Of a stretch of DNA of 43,089 bases, positions 8,798 to 18,100 are shown piece by piece; within the stretch, counting starts at the first letter, position 1; each line of letters begins with the position of its first letter. The translations under genes were made by a program, and so were the position numbers. The notes beneath the pieces were generated by a model. It was not told the DNA's origin and did not search any database. It worked only from the letters and a program-made list of their open reading frames with translations. Location of the stretch: positions 31,651 to 74,739 of the forward strand of contig NZ_JAGOPN010000026.1 of the NCBI RefSeq assembly GCF_017991995.1, in the 5' to 3' direction. The DNA is from Pseudacidovorax sp. Its GTDB lineage: Bacteria > Pseudomonadota > Gammaproteobacteria > Burkholderiales > Burkholderiaceae_C.

Positions 8798-9970
8798 TCA
8801 GGGCAGCTCGACCGCGTCCACCAGCGGCGAGGAACGCAGCACCGCCAGGCCGTCCTGCGGCTGCAGCAGGCGCAGCGACCAGCGGCCCTGCCCGTCCGGC
8901 CCGCCGACGACCTGGGCGCCGGCCGTCTGCAGCAGGCGCGTGGCCTCGGCCATGTCGGTGCCGGGCTTCCAGCGCACCCGCGCGTCGGCCTGCGGCGCGG
9001 CGGGGGCCGTGGGCGGCGCATCGCGCAGGCGCATGGCGTCGTCATCGCTGCCGTGTAGCGCCGGCAGCAGGCCGGCGTTCTGCACCACGAGCACCAGCGC
9101 AAGAACGGCCAGGGCCGGGCCCCAGGTGCCGCGGAAGCTGCCGCCGCCCCCGCCCAGGCGGCGCAGGAAGCGCCCGAGCGGGCCGGCATCATCCTCGCGG
9201 CCGCCGTTGCGTGCCTGGCCGCCCGCCGGCGACGCCGCGGAACGCGCCTGCGTGCGCCCCGCCAGCGCGGCCGGCGCCGCCGACTGCGCCAGCCGCCGCG
9301 CGGCCTGCTGGTAGAGCACCTGGTAGTCGGCCCGCGGATCGCCCTCGGGCGCCAGCGGCGTGCCGGTGAGCACCGTGAAGCAGCCGGCCACGTCACGCAA
9401 GGCGATCTGTCCCGGCGCGGGCGGGGTGGCGGGCACGGCGCCCGCGGGGGCGCCCACGCGCTGCGCCGCCCATTCGTCGGCCACGGTGCGGATGGCCGCC
9501 AGCCGCGTGGCCGACAGCTCGCCCAGCACGCGCGCGCACAGCGGCGGCGCGGGCACCAGCGTGACCGGGTTCCAGGCCTGCACCACGCCGAACAGCGGCT
9601 CGAAGGGCTCGTCCTGAGGCTCCAGCAGCACGTCCCAGGCACCGGCCCAGTCGGCCTCGCCCGCGGCCAGCCAGCCCTGCCAGCGGCCGTCGGGCAGCAG
9701 GCGGTCCAGCAGCACGCCCAGCAGGCGGCCCTCGCACAGCACCGACAGCAGCCGCCCGGGCGCCCAGCGCGCGCCGAAGCCGCGGGCGGCCAGGGCCTCG
9801 CGGCGGCGGGCCAGCTCGGTCAGCGGCAGCAGCAGGTCGGCGGACGTGGGCATGCCGGCGTCCACGCCCGCGTCCTCGCGCGCCGGGCCCGCGGCGGGGC
9901 GGCGCGCCGGCGGGCCTTCCAGCGTGCTGCGGATGTGGGCCAGCGGGGGCCAGAGGTCGAGGGGGCGCAT
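8798..9970 (-). CDS. Single-pass membrane protein resembling an anti-sigma factor
   Basis: I do not recognise the full protein. The 390-residue product has a ~280-residue N-terminal part that would face the cytoplasm, one predicted transmembrane helix (about 286-305, ALAVLALVLVVQNAGLLPAL) and an ~85-residue C-terminal periplasmic domain. That domain (VRWKPGTDMAEATRLLQTAG, then VVGGPDGQGRWSL, ending LRSSPLVDAVELP) follows the pattern of the C-terminal domain seen in many proteobacterial anti-sigma-like proteins (vvGGPs..G.Y.L...LRa.p.V..vE). It starts with ATG at 9970, 26 bp downstream of a sigma-like gene, the usual order for a sigma/anti-sigma pair. No zinc-binding HxxxCxxC motif is present. 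Function is inferred from topology and context only. Confidence 0.6.
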   Translation of the reverse strand: MRPLDLWPPLAHIRSTLEGPPARRPAAGPAREDAGVDAGMPTSADLLLPLTELARRREALAARGFGARWAPGRLLSVLCEGRLLGVLLDRLLPDGRWQGWLAAGEADWAGAWDVLLEPQDEPFEPLFGVVQAWNPVTLVPAPPLCARVLGELSATRLAAIRTVADEWAAQRVGAPAGAVPATPPAPGQIALRDVAGCFTVLTGTPLAPEGDPRADYQVLYQQAARRLAQSAAPAALAGRTQARSAASPAGGQARNGGREDDAGPLGRFLRRLGGGGGSFRGTWGPALAVLALVLVVQNAGLLPALHGSDDDAMRLRDAPPTAPAAPQADARVRWKPGTDMAEATRLLQTAGAQVVGGPDGQGRWSLRLLQPQDGLAVLRSSPLVDAVELP

Positions 9971-9996
9971 GGCATCCGTCCTGATGGTCTATGTCG

Positions 9997-10776
9997 TCAG
10001 GAGGAGGACGCCTCAGCACCGAGGATTTCGAAAACCGCCCCGATCGCGTCCATGTTGCCGGGCTCGATGGCGATGCCCAGGGTCTGCGCGATCCAGCCGC
10101 CCAGCAGGGTGCGGCCGTAGTCCGCCGGCAGCGATTCGCGCCGGTGCACCAGGCCCAGCCTTCCGGCGCGGTAGTGGTAGGAGGCGATGGCATGGCGCGC
10201 GGCCACGCCCGACAGCGGCGCCTCGCGGCCGAAGCCTTCGCACAGCAGCAGCCGCTCGGGCTCACCCAGGCCGGCGATGAAGCGGCGCGCCGCCTCGGCC
10301 ACGCCGGCCATGCTCAGGCCATGCTCGGCCAGGCAACCGGCGGCATCGCCCGCGGCGCCACGGTGGCCGCGCAGGTGCGCGTCGAGCTGCTCGTCGCTCA
10401 CCTCCTCGCCCAGCGACAGCTTGCGGCGGAAGCTCGTGGCCCGCGTGCAGTCGATCAGGTAGCGGCGGAAGTAGGCGCACAGGGCGAAGGCGGTGGACGG
10501 GGCGCTGTGCGCGGCGCGGTCGGGGACGCTGGCGCCGCCCTCCTCCTCGCCCTCCTCCGGGTCGGCGTCGAGCCGCAGCACCTTGAGGTAGATGAACTGC
10601 GCCACCAGCTCCTGCCTGCCCTCGCCCAGGGCCTTGAGTTCGGGCGGATGGCAATCGCCCAGGGCCGTGCCGACGATGCCGTACATGCGCCCCATCTCGT
10701 GCGGCGCCAGCGTCTGCCGGCGGCGCCACAGGCGCACCAGCTCCGCGCTGTCTTCGGACGAGAGGGTGTTCTGCAT
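9997..10776 (-). CDS. Sigma-factor-like regulatory protein
   Basis: A 259-residue product with the general layout of a sigma-70-family (ECF-type) factor, but divergent. Residues ~50-130 contain a region-2-like helical stretch (ELVAQFIYLKVLRLDAD, then ALCAYFRRYLIDCTRATSF) interrupted by an acidic insert (DPEEGEEEGG). Residues ~165-215 resemble region 4, with FIAGLGEPERLLLCEGF followed by a helix-turn-helix-like VAARHAIASYHYRAGRLGL. The C-terminus (GGWIAQTLGI) is an extension. The ATG at 10776 lies 3 bp after the mltA-like stop, and the next gene encodes a possible membrane anti-sigma partner. It could instead be a degenerate DNA-binding adaptor that no longer binds core polymerase. Confidence 0.55.
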   Translation of the reverse strand: MQNTLSSEDSAELVRLWRRRQTLAPHEMGRMYGIVGTALGDCHPPELKALGEGRQELVAQFIYLKVLRLDADPEEGEEEGGASVPDRAAHSAPSTAFALCAYFRRYLIDCTRATSFRRKLSLGEEVSDEQLDAHLRGHRGAAGDAAGCLAEHGLSMAGVAEAARRFIAGLGEPERLLLCEGFGREAPLSGVAARHAIASYHYRAGRLGLVHRRESLPADYGRTLLGGWIAQTLGIAIEPGNMDAIGAVFEILGAEASSS

Positions 10777-10779
10777 GGC

Positions 10780-12450
10780 CTACTGGTCGTCGGAGCAGGT
10801 GTCGTCGTCGGGCACCACGCAGTTGGCGAGGCTGGCGCCCCGCGTGCGCACCGAGCCGCCGCCCGTGGTCGCCGCGGCCACCGTCAGGCCGCGCGGCAGC
10901 AGCAGCCAGAGCTGGCCGCGCTCCTTCATGCGGCGCGCCTGGTTGGCGGCCTGGCGGCCGTTGCCGAAGAAGTAGTCGGCCCGCACCGCGCCGCGGATGG
11001 CGCCGCCGGTGTCCTGCGCGATGGTCAGGCGCTGCATGGGCGTGCCCGTGCCCGGCTGGCGCGTGGAGACGAAGACCGGAAAGCCCAGCGGCGCGCTGCG
11101 TGGATCGACCGCGATGGAGCGGCCCGGCTGCAGCGGCACACCCAGCGCGCCGACCGGCCCGTCGGCGCTGGTGGGCACTTCCTTGAAGAAGACGTAGCTC
11201 GGATCCTGGATGCCGGTGCCCGTCGCCGCCGCGGCGGGCGTGCGCTGCCCCGGCACGGCCACCGGGCCGCTGCGGGCCGGCAGCGCCAGCGCGAAGCCGC
11301 GCGTGCGCACGGCGCTGGTGTCGGTCTCGTCGGCATCGTCGTCGTCCACCTCCAGCTCGACGGCCGAGCCGCGGGTGCGCACGGCCGTCTTGGCCTTGCC
11401 GTTGGCCGCCTTGGCCAGCGTGGGCCGGAAGGGCTGGCCGTTCTGCTCGGCATAGCCCACGCGCACGGTCTGGCCGTCGGGCAGGCGGATGCGGCCCGAG
11501 CCCTGCACCTGCATCTCGTACAGCTCGGTGGCGCTGCGCACGAAGGCCAGCACCTTGGCATTGGGCACGCCCAGGCGTTCGATCTCGGCGCGCGTGTAGT
11601 AGGGCACCAGCTGGCGGCCCTCCACGCGCAGGCGGGCCTTGCGGTCCACCGTGTCGCGCACGATCTGCGACAGGTCCAGCGCATAGAGGCCGGGCGCGCC
11701 CATGTCGCGCGTCGACAGGCCCGTCTGCACCACCACGTTGCGGCCGTTCAGCCGCGCGGCCACGGTGCCGTTGCCGGCGGGCAGGCGCCGCGTGTCGAGG
11801 AAGAGCATGTCCTCCGGCTGCGCATAGACCGGGTAGATGAAGGGCGGCGAGTAGCTGCGGTTGCCCTCGATCTCGGGCTCGAAGTAGCCGGTGACCACGC
11901 CGTCGGGCCGGCGGTCGTCGTCGCGGATCTGGTAGGCCGCGAATTCGCTTTCGTAGAAGCTGCGGATGGCCGGATTGCTGGCGCCGTCCACCTGGCGTGC
12001 GCGCGCGCACACCTGCTGCCACTGCTGGCCGCGGCGCACCAGCACCTTGCAGCTGTCGAGGAAGGCCGACCAGCTGTCGACGAAGTCGTCGCGCTGCCAG
12101 CCGGGCACCACGTCGAAGGGCGTGGCGGTGTAGGTGGCCAGCTGGGTCGAGAAGGTGCGGGCCTGGCCGGCCACGCTGCCGCCCGGGCGTGGCGCGGGTG
12201 CGACCGGCGCGGGCGCCGGTGCGGCCACCGGCGGCCCGATGACGATGGGCGCCTGCGGCGCGGCGGCCACCGGGGCGGGTGGCGGCGGTGGGGGCGGCGG
12301 CGTGGCGCAGCCGGCGACCAGCAGCGCCGCCAGCGTCACCGCCGTGGCGCCGGCCAGGGAGACGGCACGGGCGCTGCCCGCCGACGCGGCAGGGCGGCCA
12401 CGAGGCGCGGGCGCCTTGGGGGACAGGGGATTCGGGACCAGGACCTGCAT
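10780..12450 (-). CDS. mltA: MltA-family membrane-bound lytic transglycosylase (lipoprotein)
   Basis: MltA cleaves the MurNAc-GlcNAc bond of peptidoglycan with formation of 1,6-anhydro-MurNAc. The 556-residue product has a lipobox (LVAGC, Cys48, Ala at +2, predicting outer-membrane sorting), a Pro/Ala-rich linker, the MltA domain (about 130-400; GYFEPEIEGNRSY, FVRSATELYEMQVQGSGRIR) and a 3D domain with the catalytic aspartate in IAQDTGGAIRG (Asp480). It is longer than typical MltA (~365 residues) because of the linker, an acidic insert around 355-385 and a C-terminal tail; VRTRG occurs three times in these extras. The ATG at 12450 has an AAGGAG site 6 bp upstream. Its place in the operon suggests local wall opening for the T6SS trans-envelope complex, as lytic enzymes do in other T6SSs; this is inference. 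Confidence 0.88.
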   Translation of the reverse strand: MQVLVPNPLSPKAPAPRGRPAASAGSARAVSLAGATAVTLAALLVAGCATPPPPPPPPAPVAAAPQAPIVIGPPVAAPAPAPVAPAPRPGGSVAGQARTFSTQLATYTATPFDVVPGWQRDDFVDSWSAFLDSCKVLVRRGQQWQQVCARARQVDGASNPAIRSFYESEFAAYQIRDDDRRPDGVVTGYFEPEIEGNRSYSPPFIYPVYAQPEDMLFLDTRRLPAGNGTVAARLNGRNVVVQTGLSTRDMGAPGLYALDLSQIVRDTVDRKARLRVEGRQLVPYYTRAEIERLGVPNAKVLAFVRSATELYEMQVQGSGRIRLPDGQTVRVGYAEQNGQPFRPTLAKAANGKAKTAVRTRGSAVELEVDDDDADETDTSAVRTRGFALALPARSGPVAVPGQRTPAAAATGTGIQDPSYVFFKEVPTSADGPVGALGVPLQPGRSIAVDPRSAPLGFPVFVSTRQPGTGTPMQRLTIAQDTGGAIRGAVRADYFFGNGRQAANQARRMKERGQLWLLLPRGLTVAAATTGGGSVRTRGASLANCVVPDDDTCSDDQ

Positions 12451-12494
12451 GGATCACTCCTTCGGTTCACGCGCGGGGAAGACCATGAAGACGA

Positions 12495-14447
12495 TCACTT
12501 CTCGACGATCTTGAAGCTCCCTACGCCGTAGGCGTCGGCACAGCCGGCGCTTTGCGGGCAGACGGGCCGGCCCAGCAGCACGGTGGCGGCGGGGCCGGGG
12601 TTGGCGGCTTCGAGCGAAGCCAGGCCGGCGGCCGGAAACAGCGGGAAGACGCCCTCGCTCTTCATGCCGGCATCGCTGAAGTCGCGCTCGCGCTCGCTCA
12701 CCACCACGGCGAAGTGGTTGGTGCCGGGCGGGCCGCCCGCCTCCATGGGCCAGGAGGCGCGCGGCAGGGCCATCGTGCTGCCGGCCGTGATGCGGTTGTG
12801 GCGGTCCAGCAGGTTGGGAAAGAGCTGGAACAGCTCGCCCCCGCTGGCCAGCAGGAAGACGTAGACGAAGCCGTCGCGGTTGCTGCGCACGTCGAAGGCC
12901 AGCTTGTCCTTGCCGATGCTCACCTCCGGCTTGCGGGCCGTGGCGGTGACGTCGAAGCCCGGCGTGGCGCCCACCGACAGGGCCTGCAGCGATTCGAGCG
13001 GCGTCTTCGGCGCGACGCGCGGCGGCGGGGCCGGCGGCACGGGGGCCGGGCTGGGCGCGGCAGCGGGCGCATCGGCCACCGGGGCCTGGGCCACGGCGGA
13101 AGGCGGCGGTGGCGCCGCGCCATCGCCGCGCCCGCTCCACCACAGCGCCGCGCCCGCCGCGACGGCCAGCGCGGCCACGCCGCCGATCACGGGCACGAGC
13201 TTCGAGCGGCCCGCCCCGCCCTCGGCCGCAGCCGGTGCAGGCGCGGGCCGGGGTGGCTGCGTGCGCGCGGCAGCCGGGGCACGGGCCACGGCCGGCGCCG
13301 CGCCGCCGGCCGGTGCGCTGCGCGCGGCGGCCATGGTGGTGGTCTCTTCCAGCCCGAGCTGCTGGCGGAACTCGGCCATGGACTGCGGCCGGCCCTCGGG
13401 CCGCACCGCCAGGCCCGCGTCCACCGCGGCCAGCAGGGCCGGGCTGTAGCGCTGCTGCAGCTGTTCATTGCCGGCCAGCGGCACGTAGCTGTCGCTCAGG
13501 ATGCGCGCCACCGAGGGTGGCGGCGCCCGGCCGCAGATGGCCACGTGCATCACCGCCGCCAGGGCGTAGACGTCGGTCCACGGGCCCTGCTTCATGTCAG
13601 GCATCTCGGCGTACTGCTCAACGGGCGCGTAGCCGGGCTTGAGGATGACGGTGATGGCCTGCGTCTTGTCGCTGATCACGCGGCGCGCGGCGCCGAAGTC
13701 CAGCACCACCGGCCGGCCCGAGCCTTCGAGCAGCAGGATGTTGTCGGGCGCGATGTCGCGGTGGAAGCAGTTGGCCGCATGCATCACGGCCAGGGCCTGG
13801 CTCACGCCGTCCATCACGCGCAGCAGCCAGCCCTCGTCCACGCCGGCCGGGATGTCGGCCAGCGCCTGGCGCAGCGTGTCGCCGCGGTAGAAGGGCATCA
13901 CCATGTAGGTGGTGCCGCGCTCCTGCCAGAAGCGGTAGACCTTCAGCAGCGAGGGATGGTCGAACTGCGCCAGCAGCCGGGCCTCGTTGATGAAGGAGCG
14001 CATGCCCAGGTCGAAGGTCTCGCGGTGGCGCTCCGACAGCGGCATGATGGTGCCGTCCCCGGTGCGGGTGGCCAGCGAGGTGGGCAGGTATTCCTTGATG
14101 GCGACCACGCGCTCCAGCGTGTGGTCCCAGGCCTCGTAGACCACGCCGAAGCCACCCTGGCCGATGAGCCGGGTGATCTCGAATTCGGCGATCACGCTGC
14201 CCGGCGGCAAGGTGCCGGCATCGCCGCCGCCCGCAGGCGCGGCACCGGTGCCGGTGCGCGGCTGGGTGGGCGACAGGATGCTGCCGGTGACGACCCGCGT
14301 GGCGTCGCCAGCCGGCGCGACGCCACCCGTGATGACACGGGTCGCATCGCCTGCAGCGGCGCCGGTGACCACGCGCGTGGCCTCGTCGGGGCCGGGCGCG
14401 CCGCCGCCGAAGACGCGGGTGGGTTCGTCGGGGCGGGGATCGCTCAT
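12495..14447 (-). CDS. ppkA: PpkA-like Ser/Thr protein kinase with transmembrane helix and DUF4384-like periplasmic domain
   Basis: Family members control T6SS after translation by phosphorylating FHA-domain proteins or TssL. The 650-residue product has: four degenerate repeats of ATRV(V/I)TG type (residues 8-55); a Hanks-type kinase domain (about 88-345) with Gly loop GQGGFGVVYE, Lys118 in VAIKEYLP, catalytic loop HRDIAPDN (Asp231) and DFG at 250-252; a Pro/Ala-rich linker; a transmembrane helix (417-436); and a periplasmic DUF4384-like domain (about 500-620, SNRDGFVYVFLLASGGELFQ). All catalytic residues are present. The ATG at 14447 overlaps the tagF stop (ATGA). No pppA phosphatase or fha gene is in the window. 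The longer upstream frame is a shadow of tagF. Confidence 0.92.
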   Translation of the reverse strand: MSDPRPDEPTRVFGGGAPGPDEATRVVTGAAAGDATRVITGGVAPAGDATRVVTGSILSPTQPRTGTGAAPAGGGDAGTLPPGSVIAEFEITRLIGQGGFGVVYEAWDHTLERVVAIKEYLPTSLATRTGDGTIMPLSERHRETFDLGMRSFINEARLLAQFDHPSLLKVYRFWQERGTTYMVMPFYRGDTLRQALADIPAGVDEGWLLRVMDGVSQALAVMHAANCFHRDIAPDNILLLEGSGRPVVLDFGAARRVISDKTQAITVILKPGYAPVEQYAEMPDMKQGPWTDVYALAAVMHVAICGRAPPPSVARILSDSYVPLAGNEQLQQRYSPALLAAVDAGLAVRPEGRPQSMAEFRQQLGLEETTTMAAARSAPAGGAAPAVARAPAAARTQPPRPAPAPAAAEGGAGRSKLVPVIGGVAALAVAAGAALWWSGRGDGAAPPPPSAVAQAPVADAPAAAPSPAPVPPAPPPRVAPKTPLESLQALSVGATPGFDVTATARKPEVSIGKDKLAFDVRSNRDGFVYVFLLASGGELFQLFPNLLDRHNRITAGSTMALPRASWPMEAGGPPGTNHFAVVVSERERDFSDAGMKSEGVFPLFPAAGLASLEAANPGPAATVLLGRPVCPQSAGCADAYGVGSFKIVEK

Positions 14448-15136
14448 TGCGCCGCTCCCTGCACAGCGCCTTCGGCCGGATCGTCGAAGCCGAAGAGCAG
14501 GTCGAACCGGGCGCCGCGCGGCAGGCCGGCCACGGTCAGCACCTGGGCCCCGGCGGCGCCGGCCTCCGGATGGGTGAGCCACAGCGACTGCCCATGCGAG
14601 ACCGCACCCGGACCGGCGGCGGCGCCCTGCCCCTCGCCCGCCGCAGGCGCAGGCGCGGCACCGCCAGCAGCGGCGGGGGACGTCCGGCCGCCCAGCGCCG
14701 CCAGCAGGGCGTCGACGGCGGCCGCATCCAGGTCCTGCTCCAGCGACTGCAGCGCGGCCTGCGTGGCGTCCTGCCACCAGGCGGCCACGGCCTGCCAGTC
14801 GCCTGGCTGCAGCCCGCCGTCACGCAGACGGCCGGCGATGGTGAAGGGAAAGTAGCGCCCCACGCCATCCACCGACGGCATCATCACGCCGATCCATCCC
14901 GCCTCGCCGGCCACGCCCGGCGCGAGCACGAAGAACCACAGCGGCCCTTCGAGGTAGCGCTCGCGCCATTCGCCTTCATGTCGCAGGCGCAGCTGCATCA
15001 GCCCCTCCTGCAGCCAGCCGTCCCAGGCCTCGCGGAAGTCCGCCGGCAGGCGCCGGTGGGCGAAGTCGCCGATGCCCGGCAGCTTGCCGAACCAGCCCGG
15101 CAGCGTCTGCGGCTCGGCCAGGAAGTGCGCCGCCAT
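14444..15136 (-). CDS. tagF: TagF, T6SS-associated post-translational regulator
   Basis: TagF proteins hold the T6SS in check independently of, or together with, the PpkA/Fha phosphorylation pathway. The 230-residue product carries the diagnostic N-terminus GWFGKLPGIGDFAHRRLP followed by FREAWDGWLQEGL, and ends in a low-complexity Ala/Gly linker and a short C-terminal segment (LLFGFDDPAEG). The start ATG at 15136 overlaps the tssM stop codon by one base, and the stop overlaps the ppkA start (ATGA), so tssM, tagF and ppkA are translationally coupled. It is not fused to a PppA phosphatase domain, unlike TagF of Agrobacterium. Confidence 0.92.
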   Translation of the reverse strand: MAAHFLAEPQTLPGWFGKLPGIGDFAHRRLPADFREAWDGWLQEGLMQLRLRHEGEWRERYLEGPLWFFVLAPGVAGEAGWIGVMMPSVDGVGRYFPFTIAGRLRDGGLQPGDWQAVAAWWQDATQAALQSLEQDLDAAAVDALLAALGGRTSPAAAGGAAPAPAAGEGQGAAAGPGAVSHGQSLWLTHPEAGAAGAQVLTVAGLPRGARFDLLFGFDDPAEGAVQGAAQ

Positions 15137-18100
15137 CAGAGGCCCTCCGGGCAGGAGAACTCGCGCAGCTCCTTCATCCGGATCGGATGCTGCACGCTGT
15201 TGGTCGTGACCTCGAAGCGCGCGCGACGCGCATCGAGCTGGAAGGTGATGAAGAACTTCTCCGGCCCGTCGCCCGAGGCCAGCTGGCCGCGGTCGAGCAT
15301 CTTGAACAGCGCCCACGGCCCTTCGGTGACCTGGCCCGAGGTGCCGCCCGACGTGGGCGGCGCGATGGTCAGGCGCACCTGGTTGGTGTTGCGCGGCCCG
15401 GGCCACTGCACGGTCATCGGCACGATGGGGCCGTGCGCGTACTTGACCACCTGGCCGTCGACGTCGAGCGAGAAGCTGGTGATGCCCGCGTCCATCTCCA
15501 CCGGCCTGAAGTCCAGCCGCATGCCCGGCGTGCGGCCGCCGCCGCGGAAGAACACCTGCTTGATGACGTCCGCGCGCTCGAACTGCTGCAGCGCCGCCGG
15601 CGAGATGGCGCCCTGCTCGGCGATGGGCCGGTAGCGCCACGGACGGCGGCTGGTGTCCACCAGCTGCGCCAGTTTCTTCTGGAAGAAGTCGTCCATCAGC
15701 CCGCCCGGGCCGAACATCTGGCCGAAGTCCTCGGGCAGCACGTCGCGGTTGCTGCTTTCCACGAAGGGATAGCGGCCGGCGATGGCGCGCTGGCAGAACT
15801 CGGTGACCGGGCGCAGGTCCTGGCTGAGGTTGCCGCGCTCGGCCACGCGGGCCTGGGCGGCGCCGGTGCTGCTGAGGTTCTCGATCATCGAGCGCACCGG
15901 CTCGGGCAGCCGGCCGGCGTCGGACTTGAGCTTGCCGGCCACGTCGCCGGGCGGCGGCGCGCTGCGGCTCTTGACGGCCGTGTCCACCGCCGTGAGATAG
16001 ACGTAGACCTCGTTGAAGAGCTTGAGCGCGTCGTCGATGGGCGCGGGCTGGCCGGGCGCTGCGGGCGTGACCAGCCGGCGCAGGCTCTCGAAGCGGTCGT
16101 CCACGATGGACTCGATGCTCTTGCCCACGGGCACCGCGCGCTGGGCATCGCTGCTGCTGCCGCCGAACAACTCTTCCAGGCCCTTGCGCGTGTTGCGCAC
16201 GGTCTCGGCGGCCTTGCCGACGGCGGACTTGTCGTCCTTGACGGGCGTGAGCGTGGTCTGCTTGACCACCGCGCGCAGGAAGTTGGCCAGCGGCGAATCC
16301 ACGCCCGAGACGATGCGGGCGATGTCGATGTTCTTCTCCAGCCCGCCGGCGCGGATCAGGCGCACGTCGGCCAGCAGGGCCTGCCACAGGCGCGCGTATT
16401 CCTCCAGGTAGAGGCGGCGCACGCGGTCGGTGAGCTGGCCCAGCGCCGCGGCGTCGCGGGCGCGGTCGGCGGCGCTCTTCTCCTGGCCGAGCACCCACGG
16501 GTCTTCGGCGGCGAGCTGGCCGGTCACGAGCACCACCGCTTTCTGGAAGCGCTGGTGATAGCCGTCGTAGGTGAACAGGCCCGGCACGCCCTCGGTCAGC
16601 GGCTTGCCGCTGGGCCGCTCGAACACCAGCGGCGCCGAAGGACCGGCGGCCTGGGCCACGGTGAAGTCGGGCATGTCCTTGCCCAGGCGCTGGCGCTTGA
16701 GGCGGCTGAAGATGCGCTGCTCGGGCGGGTAGCTGGCCAGCAGGCCGCGGGTGCTGCGCACCAGGTTCTCGTCCATGGGCAGCGGCGAGCGCGGCGGGCC
16801 CTGGGCGATCAGGAGGTCGAGCTGGTCCTCCAGCATCTTGCGGCGCTCGGGCGGCACGCCGCGGTCCAGCGTGCGCTCCCAGTCCAGCGTGATCCAGGCC
16901 TTGAGCGCCTCGGGGTCGAAGTGCTCGGGCTGGTGGATCATGAGGTAGCTCTTGAGCGCCTCGTACAGGTACTCCAGGTTGTCGCGCGGGGCGCTGCGCA
17001 GCTGGTCCTCGATGCGGCGCGCCAGCTGCGGCAGGAAGGCCTCGTTGAGCGCGCGCTGGTGCGCGGCCTGGGCGGCGGCGTCCATCTTGTCGCCCTGGTA
17101 GAGGCCCAGCGTCATCAGGAAGGGCGTGTCGCCCTCGCGGTTGACCGGCGTGCGCCACACGTCGCGCAGGTTGCCCAGCACCGGCGCCATGTCGATGGGG
17201 CTGCTGGCCTGCGTGGGCAGCGTGGCCAGCGACTGGCGGGTAGGCTCCAGCTTGGCCTCGACCGACTTCAGGTACTCGGCATTGCGCCAGGCCGACCAGC
17301 CCCAGCCCGCCAGCAGCGCCAGCGTGACCAGGCCCATGGCCGAGACGCCGGCCAGACGCAGCAGATGGCGCTTGCGCTCCAGCTTGACGTCGGCGCCGGC
17401 CAGGCGCTGCTCGGGAAACACCACGTCCTTGAGCAGCGTGGTGAGGAAGTAGCTGCGCCCGCTGGACTTCTGCGGTGCCAGGATGGCGCGCTCGATGCCG
17501 AAGCTGCGCGCCAGGCTGCCCATCACGCGGTCGATGGGGCTGCCTTCCTGCGTGCCGCTGGTGAAGTACACGCCGCGCACCCACGGCGGCTGCGCGAAGC
17601 GCGAGCCGGTGAAGACCTGGTCCAGCAGGTCGGCCAGCAGCGGCCCCACTGTCGCGAACTGCGCCGGGAAGCCGAAGATGGCGCCGCGGCGGGTGCCGTC
17701 GGTCTCCTGTTGCATGCGCTCGATGAGGCCGTTGTTGACGCGCTCGTGCAGCAGCGAGAACTCGCGCTGGAAGGGCTGCTGAAGGCCGTGCTCGGCCAGG
17801 TGCGAGCCCTCGTCGGGCGACAGGGTGAAGCCGAAGACCTGCGCCCGCTGCTCCTTGCCCAGGTCGGCGAAGTACTCGGTGAAGCCGTAGAGCAGGTCGC
17901 TCTTGGTCACCAGCACGTACACCGGCAGCCGGGTGGTCAGGCGCTCGTCCAGCTCCAGCAGGCGCGCGCGCATCGATGCCGCCAGCGCACTGCGCGCCTC
18001 CAGGCCATGGCCCAGCAGGTCGGCCACGCTCACGGTGAGGAAGACGCCGTTGAGCGGCCGGCGCGGGCGGGCCTTCTTCAGCAGGTTGAGGAAGCCGTCC

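Noticed and set aside
9991-12531. Plus-strand open frame of 846 codons opposite mltA and the sigma-like gene
   Set aside because: Spans two real minus-strand genes and their boundary, with low-complexity translation.
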